Shown here piece by piece: positions 10,301-16,800 of a stretch of 17,683 bases of DNA. Every line of letters begins with the position of its first letter. Position 1 is the first letter of the stretch. This DNA comes from Chloromonas sp. AAM2. Lineage: Eukaryota; Chlorophyta; Chlorophyceae; Chlamydomonadales; Chlamydomonadaceae. The stretch is taken from the NCBI GenBank assembly GCA_004335635.1, contig QAXH01000677.1, positions 1-17,683 of the forward strand. Direction: 5' to 3'. The position numbers and the translations under genes are program-made. The notes under the pieces are model-generated. The model was not told the origin of the DNA. It did no database searches and saw only the letters and a list, made by a program, of their open reading frames with translations.

Positions 10301-12501
10301 TGATGGAGGAACCGGCACAACAATAACATAGCACAACATGGAACAGGTGCCGGAACTCGTGAGATAACACAAGGGCAGTGGACCATTGACATTCCAGCTC
10401 ACGCTTGCTGGAAATCTAGCCAGCTCAGCCAGTCATGTGCCCACGTGCTTTCCTATGCCCATGTGCTTTTCATGTGTCCCACGTGCGCTCGGCGTGCATG
10501 TGAGATTAGTCTGGGATATTCATCTATACACACCAAACACACACTGTCAGTATGTGTGCAGGGTGTGGCTCCGGGCTCCACTGCCACAGTTGACATCCTG
10601 AGGGCCCTGGTCACGCCCGGCACCGCGCTCATGGAGCCTACGCCCATGACCCTCCCACAACAGCCAACTGACGTACAGGTGGGGCACGTGGGCGTGAAAC
10701 AGCCACGCGATGGTAGGCTGTGATCATCTACAACACGTGCTACATAGCCACAAGATGATGAGGCTGTGGCCATCTGAGGTGTTCTGTTTGGCATGCCTGG
10801 GCTGACCCTGGGCTGGCACGTCTGTGGTGCTTGGCAGTGATTCTGACATGTACAGTGACAAGAGTGACTTGCATGTGCAGCAGTGTGCATGTGCATGTGC
10901 GCAGTGTGCATGTGCGCAGTGTGCATGTGCAGCAGGCCCTGGCTGTTGGATGTGGCTTGTCTCAATCCCCACCAACAAAATGCATTGACGCTTTGCTCGG
11001 CTAGGTCTGTGGCAGGGGTCATCACACTGTCATGACTAATGGTATCTGGTTAACCAGGACATGGCCTTAAGTTTACGTTTCCCTTTTCACGTGTCTCAAT
11101 AATGACCCACCAGGCCCGATCAGAGGTCTCTCACCTGGCCCATGCTTCACCGCCAGCATCATGCATCATTTGCCATCATGAGCACATTTTCACAATCATC
11201 GACACTGACTCTGATGGAGTTGCTGGTGGCGCGGCTACAAATGACAGTTGCGCCCATGTTCCTTTTATATTGTTTTATGCATTATTTCATTATTTCTTGT
11301 TGACCACCATTACTAAGTATCACCATGTCTGTGCAGGACGGCGGGGCGAGTGGTGGGTCTGCGGGGAAAGGCTCCGCCCACGTCCCGTCGGCACCCCATG
11401 CGCTGCGCAGGCGGTGGCGGGCCCAGCGGGCTCTGGCCCTGGGCGCCTCCGACCCGGCAAGCGACTGCTCACTGGTCAAACACCGCAGCAAGGTACGATG
11501 GTCTGTTTTGGAATAGGCAGTTGTCAGCTGACCAGCAGTGCATGATCCACAGTCACCGTGCAGGAAGACATGAGGGCGGTAGGTGTGTGGAACTGATACA
11601 GGTCATTGCTGGGGGTCCTTGACCTCGTTTCAGGTTGCTGCTGCTGCAAGCCGCTCAGAGGCCTGGAATTAGGCTTTGGACTGAGATCTTGTTGATGACA
11701 TTCAATACCTACATAACAACCCATAAACTACTCACTCATACGCTCGTTTGTCTTATGCCTCTGGTTGCCGCCGCTGCAAAGATAAAGAGTCGCCGTCCCT
11801 GCATGCCACGGTAATAGATTACTGTTCAATAGCTACATGCCACCCCCGGTCACACTGTATCAGGCCTGGGCATGCATGTGCCCCTCCATTGTTATCCTAC
11901 TGATTACACCCATGCAATACCTACATGACAGCGCCACTGATGTAACACACTCATTTGTCTTATGTTTCAGGTGGCCGCTGCTGCTGCGGTGGAGCAGTTG
12001 CCGTTGCTTGACATGGTGTCGGGCCTGCGCCTGCGCCCCGCCACAGCCGCGTGGTCAATAGAGGCGGCGGACGGGAGCGGGGCCACATGTCAACTGGAAG
12101 ATAGTGTGTTGCAGGTAATTGGGTCAACTAACTGACTGCGAGGGTGAAGGAGAAACGGGCTGGCCACTGATGGATGCGGAACGTCAGCTGATGGTCAGCT
12201 GATGGGGGACTGACTGGCTATAGCTCGTACATGCGCAGGCAGGTAGGATGAACCGCGACGTGCTCTCAGACAACATTGGCTGAAGTCATACCTCTGCTTT
12301 CTAGATGTGTGTCCTCTCTCTCTACATGCAACTGCAAACTGAGCTGCCCCTCTCCCCTGGGCCCTGCTTCAGGCGCCCCTGCACCCGTCCCTGCTGCAGC
12401 ACAAGCGCACGTGGCTGGCCGGGTGTCCGATAACCGGCGCTGCGTGGAAGCGCGCTCGGCCCGCAGCCGCCCCCGGTCAAGACCTGCTGCCAGAGTGGTG
12501 A
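444..12501 (+). CDS. MED16: Mediator complex subunit 16 (MED16/SFR6-like), whole gene, 20-21 exons
   Basis: MED16 is a tail-module subunit of Mediator. It links DNA-bound activators to RNA polymerase II in the nucleus; in Arabidopsis (SFR6) it serves cold, iron and defence gene expression. Proposed exons: 444-627, 937-1140, 1756-1955, 2143-2261, 2657-3209, 3767-4066, 4528-4812, 5220-5357, 5980-6066, 6571-6703, 7070-7143, 7406-7608 (or 7585), optional 7638-7692, 7959-8021, 8375-8445, 9377-9535, 10057-10246, 10562-10678, 11337-11492, 11971-12114, 12373-12501. Every junction is GT-AG and phases agree throughout, giving 1187 residues (1161 without the optional exon) against about 1278 in Arabidopsis. 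Colinear anchors recalled from the plant protein include LSWSPPRSRHALLTA, the ITAATAVTASAG region, CVFSPVSCALG, the GWW helix region and the C-terminal CPITGAAW. The N-terminal half reads as WD/beta-propeller. The ATG at 444 is the first after an in-frame TGA at 381. Identity is strong; individual splice sites need transcript support. Confidence 0.86.
937..1140 (+). CDS. MED16: MED16 exon 2
   Basis: This exon encodes residues 62-129. LSWSPPRSRHALLTA followed by NGHLSVW is the best single match to MED16 (plant: EWSPTSCPRALLIA then HGRITIW). The acceptor is CCACAG and the donor GTGAGC, in phase 1. The following intron (1141-1755) is CATG- and CA-rich and holds a diverged ~50-bp repeat pair but no gene. 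Confidence 0.82.
1756..1955 (+). CDS. MED16: MED16 exon 3
   Basis: Residues 130-196. WLAPPACMHWST and then PTLDDLF match the plant order WL..ASPYRWLS ... TFEEKF. The acceptor is TGCATGCAG and the donor GTGAGT. It enters with the single base left by exon 2 and leaves in phase 0. Confidence 0.78.
2143..2261 (+). CDS. MED16: MED16 exon 4
   Basis: Residues 197-235. RSSLLCAAVVDSKAGIRFWW corresponds to the plant propeller strand recalled as FLCVCSVFSSGSVQIHW. The acceptor is CTGCTGCAG and the donor GTAAGC, ending in phase 2. The upstream intron repeats a pyrimidine-rich block (about 2079-2093 and 2119-2134) just before the acceptor. The downstream intron 2262-2656 holds two copies of TTGGTCCTGACCT about 25 bp apart and no gene. 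Confidence 0.8.
2657..3209 (+). CDS. MED16: MED16 exon 5, largest exon
   Basis: Residues 236-420. ITAATAVTASAG followed by DPSRIVICSVKGDP matches the plant IMAADAIITDSGA ... NPSTIVVWEV. Later, LQPVAVQLQHGLLGASVYV corresponds to VTAVAFDPTRGGSVIAV. The donor chosen, AAG then GTTGGT, is weak, but it gives phase 0 and joins GAK to VAWLAG exactly where the plant protein has GGE-IAIAFLRGG. GTGACA at 3214 and GTTAGG at 3239 break the phase. The following 557-bp intron contains a 20-bp tandem duplication (3371-3410). Confidence 0.75.
3767..4066 (+). CDS. MED16: MED16 exon 6, with His/Pro/Gln-rich insertion
   Basis: Exactly 100 codons, residues 421-520. VAWLAGSTLHALN aligns with IAIAFLRGGVHIFS of plant MED16, and CVFSPVSCALGLFG with AFSPTSCCSASVW. 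Between these propeller strands lies an added His/Pro/Gln-rich stretch of roughly 35 residues ending in two short poly-Q runs (CAG repeats near 3911-3942). The acceptor is TTTGCAG and the donor GTAGGC. A second possible donor, GTAGAT, lies 11 bp upstream. Confidence 0.8.
4261..4371. repeat. 16-bp minisatellite, 7 copies
   Basis: Seven nearly perfect head-to-tail copies of CATCCTCTTGAGCATT lie in MED16 intron 6; only the final base of the last copy differs. The near-identity implies recent expansion or homogenisation. Just upstream (4163-4217) is a different imperfect repeat of ACTATGTACTATTGT. Confidence 0.95.
4528..4812 (+). CDS. MED16: MED16 exon 7
   Basis: 95 codons, residues 521-615, phase 0 at both ends. 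It opens with VLPLM (plant RVLPP). Its end, AKAVARGHVGWWPTFRSLSL, aligns with the plant region recalled as WERAIAERFWWSLLVGVDWW. The donor is GTGAGC. The following intron 4813-5219 is rich in TGCATG words. A conserved plant segment (about 20 residues before DFHSLPS) has no obvious counterpart, so a small exon may be missed or the segment lost. Confidence 0.8.
5220..5357 (+). CDS. MED16: MED16 exon 8
   Basis: 46 codons, residues 616-661. DSHPRPVYSNMYDRVKLSVL corresponds to DFHSLPS ... PNLDRIKCRLL of plant MED16, followed by a helix ADIVTRQLLAMLHH (plant VLDMQARLLLDMLG). The acceptor is GACTGCTCAG. The donor GTGCGT at 5358 keeps phase 0; GTGTGT at 5362 does not. Confidence 0.75.
5386..5513. repeat. 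GGGGTCATG minisatellite
   Basis: Imperfect copies of GGGGTCATG joined by TGTGCGTG or GACATG spacers lie in MED16 intron 8, starting about 28 bp after the proposed donor. The repeat lacks stops in all three + frames for much of its length, which explains long spurious ORFs there. Confidence 0.9.
5980..6066 (+). CDS. MED16: MED16 exon 9 (probable)
   Basis: 29 codons in phase 0, reading MVSTCVQMHPDSSGNQ and then VKSVIAEEIANVK. It continues the helix of exon 8 at about the right distance (plant GKGIESALVNPSA). The acceptor is GTCCACAG and the donor GTAGGC. Direct similarity is weak; the phase fit on both sides and the good splice signals are the main support. Confidence 0.62.
6199..6230. repeat. 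Tandem duplication, 2 x 16 bp
   Basis: Two perfect copies of CAAGCAGAGGACAGAG lie in MED16 intron 9 (6067-6570). Nothing else of note was found in that intron. Confidence 0.9.
6571..6703 (+). CDS. MED16: MED16 exon 10
   Basis: Residues 691-734. PWLTWFGDYVQLMLSSLRCW aligns with the plant helix DPALVSSIQAYVDAVLDLAS. I chose the acceptor GCTGCGCAG at 6570 because it keeps phase 0. The frame stays open upstream, and an acceptor at 6523 would add residues but shift phase. Two donors (6695 and 6704) both leave phase 1 and differ by three residues. Confidence 0.7.
7070..7143 (+). CDS. MED16: MED16 exon 11
   Basis: A short exon encoding about 24 residues around HTAMGVVEEEGSGAAWAYWQ. It has no clear plant counterpart, which is expected because the equivalent plant segment is a poorly conserved Ser/Thr-rich linker. 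Entry phase 1, exit phase 0, acceptor GCGCTGCAG, donor GTGTGT. Confidence 0.62.
7291..7392. repeat. (CT)13 tract and CA/CATGCA repeat before MED16 exon 12
   Basis: (CT)13 at 7291-7316 is followed by two copies of CATACCCATGCACACACATG within 7346-7392, ending next to the exon 12 acceptor at 7405. The CT run may double as an extended polypyrimidine tract. Confidence 0.9.
7406..7608 (+). CDS. MED16: MED16 exon 12, two possible 3' ends
   Basis: The core LPCIRLLMDRRVINNLRY followed by TIIMWNSIRNRMP matches the plant helix pair recalled as VRLIGDCHFLHRLCQLLLF ... QRSSRFP. The acceptor is TCTCTTACAG, preceded by a (CT)13 tract and a CA-rich repeat. Two donors are possible. GTGCGG at 7586 leaves phase 0 and joins directly to the exon at 7959. 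GTAAAT at 7609 leaves phase 2 and needs the optional exon 7638-7692 to restore phase. Confidence 0.78.
7638..7692 (+). CDS. MED16: MED16 optional exon (uncertain)
   Basis: 55 bp between a TGCAGCTGCAG acceptor and a GTGAGG donor. With exon 12 ending at 7608 it reads TGPSKRRTTQCCNCMHCT and exits in phase 0 into the exon at 7959, so the phase works on both sides. The peptide is cysteine-rich and not recognisable in plant MED16. It may be an alternative exon or chance. Confidence 0.35.
7959..8021 (+). CDS. MED16: MED16 exon 14
   Basis: 21 codons, phase 0 at both ends, reading EAAQARHEIFVKMKQVLNPI. This aligns with the plant helix EEVRVLFHILMDLCKRTSG. The acceptor is CACATGCAG and the donor GTGAGC. 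Only this frame is open; a phase-2 entry from exon 12 meets a stop, which constrains the upstream splice. Confidence 0.73.
8375..8445 (+). CDS. MED16: MED16 exon 15
   Basis: About 24 residues, GLLSLSSPKPDPTLLGQAAQ and a short tail, at the position of the plant HPLPGSQ linker. The acceptor is CGTCGCAG and the donor GTGAGC, in phase 2. The next intron (8446-9376) is about 930 bp. It holds a CAT-repeat-bearing sequence (8561-8620) and recurring TGCCTTT words (about 9125-9225), with no exon that fits the phase convincingly. Confidence 0.7.
8561..8620. repeat. CAT-repeat sequence related to the 9859-9897 insert
   Basis: (CAT)n with one CGT interruption is followed by TACATGGCTTTTCATGGTTC and AACCCA. 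The copy at 9859-9897 reads TACATGGCTTATCATGATCC and AACC, so they share a non-microsatellite part with only a few differences. It lies in MED16 intron 15. I could not find clear flanking direct repeats here. Confidence 0.7.
9377..9535 (+). CDS. MED16: MED16 exon 16
   Basis: Residues about 890-942. DLTVTLRRLYPCRLQLHGGR and following align with the plant strand IQVRLHYIDGNYTVLPEVVE. It enters with one base completing AGG and exits in phase 2. The acceptor is GCATGCAG and the donor GTGAGG. The 3' end and donor of this exon are duplicated about 198 bp downstream in the intron. Confidence 0.75.
9490..9800 (+). repeat. Duplicated 3' edge of MED16 exon 16 plus donor
   Basis: The exon end and first intron bases from 9490 recur from 9688 with point changes. 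CTGTACTGGCAGCC becomes CTGTACCGGCGGCT, and GGCCAGGTGAGGGG becomes GGCTAGGTGAGGGA. A GAAAAG-containing tail is also shared. The second copy still has a donor-like GTGAGG (9736). Confidence 0.75.
9844..9912. mobile_element. 39-bp insert with 15-bp flanking direct repeats
   Basis: CAGGAGCGATTGTGT occurs perfectly at 9844-9858 and 9898-9912. Between them lies a 39-bp CAT-rich segment that closely matches 8582-8620. Perfect flanking repeats of this length are typical of target-site duplications made by LINE-type retroposition. Read on the minus strand, the insert would end in an ATG/ATGATG tail. It is too short to classify and encodes nothing. Confidence 0.5.
10057..10246 (+). CDS. MED16: MED16 exon 17
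   Basis: Residues about 943-1006. ARELGLLLAPQPPGW and then WHRFRGPALPP align with the plant LLLRELELHPPSEEWHRRNL. It enters with one base completing AGG and leaves in phase 0. The acceptor is GTTGATCAG and the donor GTGACA. The intron after it (10247-10561) shows nothing notable. Confidence 0.8.
10562..10678 (+). CDS. MED16: MED16 exon 18
   Basis: 39 codons, phase 0 at both ends, starting GVAPGSTATVDILRALVTPG. It corresponds in position to the acidic linker of plant MED16 with no strong similarity. The acceptor is TGTGTGCAG and the donor GTGGGG. The next intron (10679-11336) contains a GTGCATGTGCGCA minisatellite at about 10871-10933 and otherwise no gene. Confidence 0.68.
10871..10933. repeat. 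GTGCATGTGCGCA minisatellite
   Basis: Imperfect copies of GTGCATGTGCGCAGT lie in MED16 intron 18. The sequence alternates purines and pyrimidines, so it could adopt Z-DNA-like structure; that is inference only. Confidence 0.85.
11337..11492 (+). CDS. MED16: MED16 exon 19
   Basis: 52 codons, phase 0 at both ends. LRRRWRAQRALALGASDPAS matches the basic plant segment SLWPRKRRMSERDAAFGSNT. The acceptor is CTGTGCAG and the donor GTACGA. Confidence 0.78.
11627..11995 (+). repeat. Triplicated 5' edge of MED16 exon 20
   Basis: The used exon edge at 11971 (GTGGCCGCTGCTGCTGC) has two upstream relatives: GTTGCTGCTGCTGC at 11634 after a perfect TTTCAG, and GTTGCCGCCGCTGC at 11764 after CCTCTG. Between them CAATACCTACAT recurs at 11703, 11827 (one change) and 11915. 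TTTGTCTTATG is shared by the last two. Confidence 0.75.
11971..12114 (+). CDS. MED16: MED16 exon 20
   Basis: 48 codons, phase 0 at both ends. ATAAWSIEAADGSGATCQLE aligns with the plant TATWKTGLEGVWYKCIRCLR, keeping the first cysteine but not the second. The acceptor is TTATGTTTCAG and the donor GTAATT. Two decayed copies of its 5' edge lie upstream at 11634 and 11764. Confidence 0.75.
12373..12501 (+). CDS. MED16: MED16 exon 21 (stop codon)
   Basis: 42 codons plus TGA. RTWLAGCPITGAAWKRA matches the plant C-terminus recalled as RWVYCCPMCGGTWVRV, then continues about 17 residues further, ending DLLPEW. The acceptor is CCTGCTTCAG, in phase 0. Confidence 0.8.
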   Translation, partial: APLHPSLLQHKRTWLAGCPITGAAWKRARPAAAPGQDLLPEW

Positions 12502-12804
12502 TTTCGTGCTAACCGGAGACAGAATCGTGCGCGAGTGAGATGGTTTTAGATCGGTTGCTACAAGAGTTCTGGACAGTGTTATGTACGGGTAATCGAGAGA
12601 TAGATGGACTGATCATGCCACCCAGGGATGGGAAGTAGAGTCCGACATGGAGTCAAGTGTGATCACAGAAGTGATGCTACATGATTCAGCGCACCCTGGA
12701 TGGTGTTATGTGAGAGGACAGCAGCAGAGTCACATGCAGATCATTGCAAAAAAAAGTATTATTGGCGTTTTGCATACTGCGGCTTTGCAGACCAAACAGA
12801 CCAA

Positions 12805-12809
12805 TGTAA
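12805..12809 (+). terminator. Candidate MED16 poly(A) signal TGTAA
   Basis: This is the first TGTAA after the MED16 stop, 304 nt downstream. TGTAA is the usual polyadenylation signal of chlamydomonadalean algae. An A8 run lies upstream at about 12748-12755. The pentamer is short enough to occur by chance. Confidence 0.4.
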
Positions 12810-13236
12810 AGTGAAGTTAAGCAGTGACCAGTGTCCCTTAGATCTTTTACTGTCAACCGGCCCAGGGGACAGCCATGCCATGGCAGTGGGCATCAAATCA
12901 AGTAAACGAGTGAGCTGCAATCAGCACATGACGCCAGGCCATTCCACATCATTTTTCATCATTACACGATGTCAGGTGACTGGCCAGTGCAGCAGGTGAG
13001 GCAGCAGCCACTTGCTGTGCCACATAAAACGTGGTGTCACGGGAGCAGATACCGCAGTCTCTGTGTCGTAAAGATGAATATTGGCTTTTCAAACTGCTGT
13101 TTGACACCATTCAATAGGCATCGCAATGCTGTGGAAGAAAGGGATAGTGGGTTTAGCAAGTCCAATGTCGACTAGGGACCGGGTGTGCTGCAGCTGACAA
13201 ACTATACCTCTTACCTGTACTCATTCAAGGCCAGTC

Positions 13237-13386
13237 ATGCTCAACGATCTCCACTTCACAACCAGGAAACAGACGGTTCTGGCAATGTTTTACAAAGCAT
13301 GTGCGATTGACACCAAGTTCGTAAATGCCAAACGCTACTACGTGCAGAATTCAATCATGCTGCGCAAGACATTCACAGCCTCCTGA
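13237..13386 (+). CDS. Short unassigned ORF, 49 codons, protein-like
   Basis: ATG to TGA on the + strand between the two genes; its frame is open from 13198. The middle reads RKQTVLAMFYKACAIDTKF and then NAKRYYVQNSIMLRKTF. By my hand count about two thirds of third codon positions are G or C, more than the surrounding spacer suggests. The spacing of hydrophobic and basic residues loosely recalls LYR-motif proteins such as ISD11, but the LYR triplet itself is absent (MFYK), so I assign no function. It overlaps the presumed 3' UTR of PUS7 on the other strand. It may be an unrecognised small gene, a single exon, a gene relic, or chance. Confidence 0.3.
   Translation: MLNDLHFTTRKQTVLAMFYKACAIDTKFVNAKRYYVQNSIMLRKTFTAS
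13290..13294 (-). terminator. Candidate PUS7 poly(A) signal TGTAA
   Basis: TTACA on the + strand is TGTAA for the minus-strand gene, 143 nt past its TAG stop and the first such pentamer. It falls inside the short + strand ORF at 13237-13386. Confidence 0.45.
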
Positions 13387-13436
13387 GCCAGCACTCGTTC
13401 TGCCCTGGCATCACTGTTTGTAAGCGTCATACGTGC

Positions 13437-13845
13437 CTACAGCCCTGCCTTATCCTGTGCCGCCTGAGCTGCATGGGTCAAGCCCGCCTGATATGCCCTC
13501 GATGTGCCTTGCCTCGTGACCTCCCTGATCAACATGGTCGCATACGCGCTCGACGGCAGCATGAAATCAAGCAGCACAGACAGCAACGGTCCGCCAGGAC
13601 CACCCACATGCACACGAGGGTTATTGGGCACTGCATCTGACGCGCTCATTGCGACGTTTTCATGGCCATCTGGGTTCAGTTGGTGGCCGTTGGTCTCCTG
13701 GTTGTCCAAGGCTACTGGGGCGCTTGCGGTTGGAGGAGTTGGTGGCAGTGGTGGTGGGGGTGGCAGGGGCTGCTGCTGTTGCTGTAACAGCTCCCAGCCT
13801 GTCAGGATGAGGGAGTCGTCATTGATGTGGCCGCTGCGCAGTAAC
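13437..13845 (-). CDS. PUS7: PUS7 last exon (stop codon)
   Basis: Begins after ACATGCAG with the base completing AGG, then LLRSGHINDDSLILTGWELL. A Q5 and a proline-rich stretch (PLPPPPPLPPTPP) follow, then about 50 low-complexity residues. The family's terminal motif LLDFMLPSSAYATMLIREV comes next (human MDFSLPPSTYATMAIREVL). It ends 28 residues later at TAG (13437-13439). The Q/P-rich segment sits where human PUS7 has its short NTDVDNLEGKTPP loop. Confidence 0.9.
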
Positions 13846-16800
13846 CTGCATGTAATAGAGGCACAAGGCAAGCACCTGAAACGCGCTGGACAACGCGTCT
13901 GAAGACATCGGAAATCTTCAACTGATACGGAAGCGTGTTATGCCAACAGCAATCGCTACAAAGGCCCTGCAAAACCTACCATGATGCAATAATGCTAGCT
14001 GAGGCAAGTTGACGATCAAAACGGGATCAGAAATGGATAGTTTGGAAAGGCCTTAGTTACCTCAGGTAGCTAAGTAAGGCAGCAAGAGCTATTTGCTACA
14101 GCAGTCCTCGCAAAACACATGAACACAAAGCCTTGCCCCAACCTGAACGTGAAGTTGCGTGGTCGCAGCACCAGCCGCCGATAGTCCCCGGTTAACGCAC
14201 TGAACGCGAACGGGGCGGCCCAGGCCGGCCGCTTCCCCGGTACGGCCGCTTTCCCCATCCCGTTTGCGACCGCCTTGCCTGCAGCTGCGTCTTCCATGAT
14301 TGTGTCACGATCGGTCTGTGTGGCACCTGCAACATGCATGGAAAGCATTGAAAGGGTCAAGTTTAAATATGTGGGCGCATGAACCAATGGAACGTTGCAC
14401 ACAGTGCATGTGGGCTCCAAGGAGCAGCCACTGTGCAGACTACCAAAGCAGCAGCCGATGCAAAGTGGCGTCAACCAGAAGAGTGACGGTGTGACAAGAA
14501 CGGGAAAAGGCGGGTGCTGCAAATCGTACCAGGAAGTCATCTCTAGCATGTGTACCGCAACGTCCAACCACAGCATCTTAACAAAAACGCAAACTCACCA
14601 GCCGCCTCTGTCCTTTGATTATCAACTGTCAGTGCCTCGTCCGTTTCTCCCGGCAGAGTGATGGTCACTCCATCTGCCGCACACAGTTGCTTGTACAGCC
14701 GGGCCGTGTCGTGTCGCGGGTAGGTCACTCTAGCCCCGGGCAGGGGCAGCACGACATCCTCTATCGAGAAGGCCCCGGACTGGGCCTCTGCCTCACTCAC
14801 CACATGCACCTGGGCAAGGAATTGACTGTCAATAAATCTGTCTTTGGAGTGTGAGTGTTGGGCTATATTGTTGTGGGTGACAGGCAGGACCTGTGAGGGA
14901 GCGTCAAGCATGGCGTGGCGGCAGGAATGGTGGGAAAATGTGGCCAGTCACTGAGTGAGCTCCAGTACCGAAAGGCAAGTACATTGAGTGGCCCATGTCA
15001 AACACAGTGGAAAAACTGCGCTAGATGTTGATATGGCGACCATTGTCTTCACCATACCAACGCTATGGATAGTGGAACAAAAGTAAGCAGCTGAAGTCAT
15101 CATCCATCTTCGGAGTGTGAACGACCAAGGCCTTTCTGTGTTTTGTTGTGGTTGACAGGCAGGACCTTCAGCACATGCCAGGTACAAACACCTTAAGGTG
15201 TGAAAGGCAAAGACGACTCTGGGAAAACTTTGGAATGGGAAGTACTGGCAGAAACAATATGAAACCGAGAAACTAAAGCCAGGCAGATCGACAGTGCACG
15301 GCCCGCCTCCATGGCAAAGCTCCTTTCACTGATTGTGGAGAACCAGTCAATATTTGATTTCAATAGTTGCCATGGCAGTTCAATAGTTGTCGTCAGTTGT
15401 TCAAGCAAATCCTCATTACTACGATTACCAGAACATTGAAGCGAATCCTCACCGACCTGTTCCAAGCGCGTCGCCCTGCTGCCGCCCTCATTAGCCACCG
15501 CCTGCTGCGGGTCGGAGACACCAGCCGCATCAGGGCCCGCCTCAGCCCCCGCTACTGCCGCTCCCGTCTCGTCATCGCCCCCGCCCGCATTGCCCACCCC
15601 CGCCAGCTCCAGTAGCGCAGCACCGCTCATGTCTGCGCCTGCACATACGTTCACAAGCAATTGCTTGCTTTCTTTGGCAAACTGCAATTTCTTGTTATTT
15701 TGGCAAAACTCAAAACTCGTACTTGCGGTTGTTCCCATGAAAACAGCCTTATGCATCCCATACACTCAGCAGCTGTTCGCGTCACAATGCATGGCAATCT
15801 CATGAACAGTATGTCAAGCACGACTCTGCTGTGACTGTTACAGATTGATCCATTCCCAAGACGTACCTGTGCCGGCTGTTGTCGTGCTGCTTGCAGTGGG
15901 CTCTGTGCGTGTGCGGGGCATGACCAGATCTCCTGCCACCACACGGTCAGCACCATACACCTGTGCAGGGCAGCAAGCATGAATCGGAAGATAGCATTTC
16001 GTTTCTCTAGCCTGACTATTGCCACTGTCTATTGGGTTATACAGCACCACTCCAGGCACCCGGTGCAGGCGTCTCTCCTTCCTCCTGACGCTGACATCCA
16101 GCTGTGGCGCTGCATTTGCGACACTCCGACACACAGCTCAAAACTGTATGAAGCAAACAATGCCCTCATGCACCGAGCGATACCATGCAACTACCCTTGC
16201 CTAGTCGCACCTTGACTCTGTGGCTCGCTGCCAGGTTCCACATGCGGCTCTGCCACGCATGCAAGTACATCAGACGCAGCGTGCGTGGGACGCGCCCGAT
16301 GGCCTCCGCTGCCAACCGCTCAGTTAACCAGGCGGGCCACGTGGCTGGAGCCTGGGAGGCGGTTGCAGCTGCAACTGCAAGGGAAGAACGAGCACAGCAG
16401 GTATCGAGGAAGCGTCAATTGAAGGCAGAAATGTGGTTCAGTAGTCATGCTTGTGCTGGCCCAGACTTCGTGATGACTGCAAATGAGCAAGCTGTGGCGC
16501 AAAAGTCAATAGGTTGTGAAGTGACATGCAGTGGTAAAAGCAAGGCATGTGTGCCTCTGGGGCTTGGGGTTTCAATGCAGTGGTAAAAGCAAGGCACGTG
16601 TGCCTCTGGGGCTTGTGTATTCAAATGCTTGTTGTCATAACGTATTCCTTCCGTTTAATGACAGAGAACGATGAATGATGCTAGGAAAAACAGTGCCTGG
16701 ACCTCTTGGCATGACAAGAAAGCCACATATGCGCCTGCGGCACTACACTGTTGTATGCCGCCTGCTCCCTCTGTCACTCAATCTCGAATTCAGGGACCAT

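Larger units (their letters stand above)
12502..13436. other. Intergenic region between convergent genes
   Basis: This 935-bp stretch separates the MED16 stop from the PUS7 stop and should contain both 3' UTRs. I see candidate poly(A) signals for each gene and a protein-like 49-codon ORF at 13237-13386. A 99-codon frame from 12700 has no recognisable features and looks like chance. Confidence 0.6.

Noticed and set aside
12700..12999. 99-codon ORF downstream of MED16
   Set aside because: No motif, starts at a non-distinctive codon, spans an A8 run and the likely poly(A) region; looks like chance in 3' flanking DNA.
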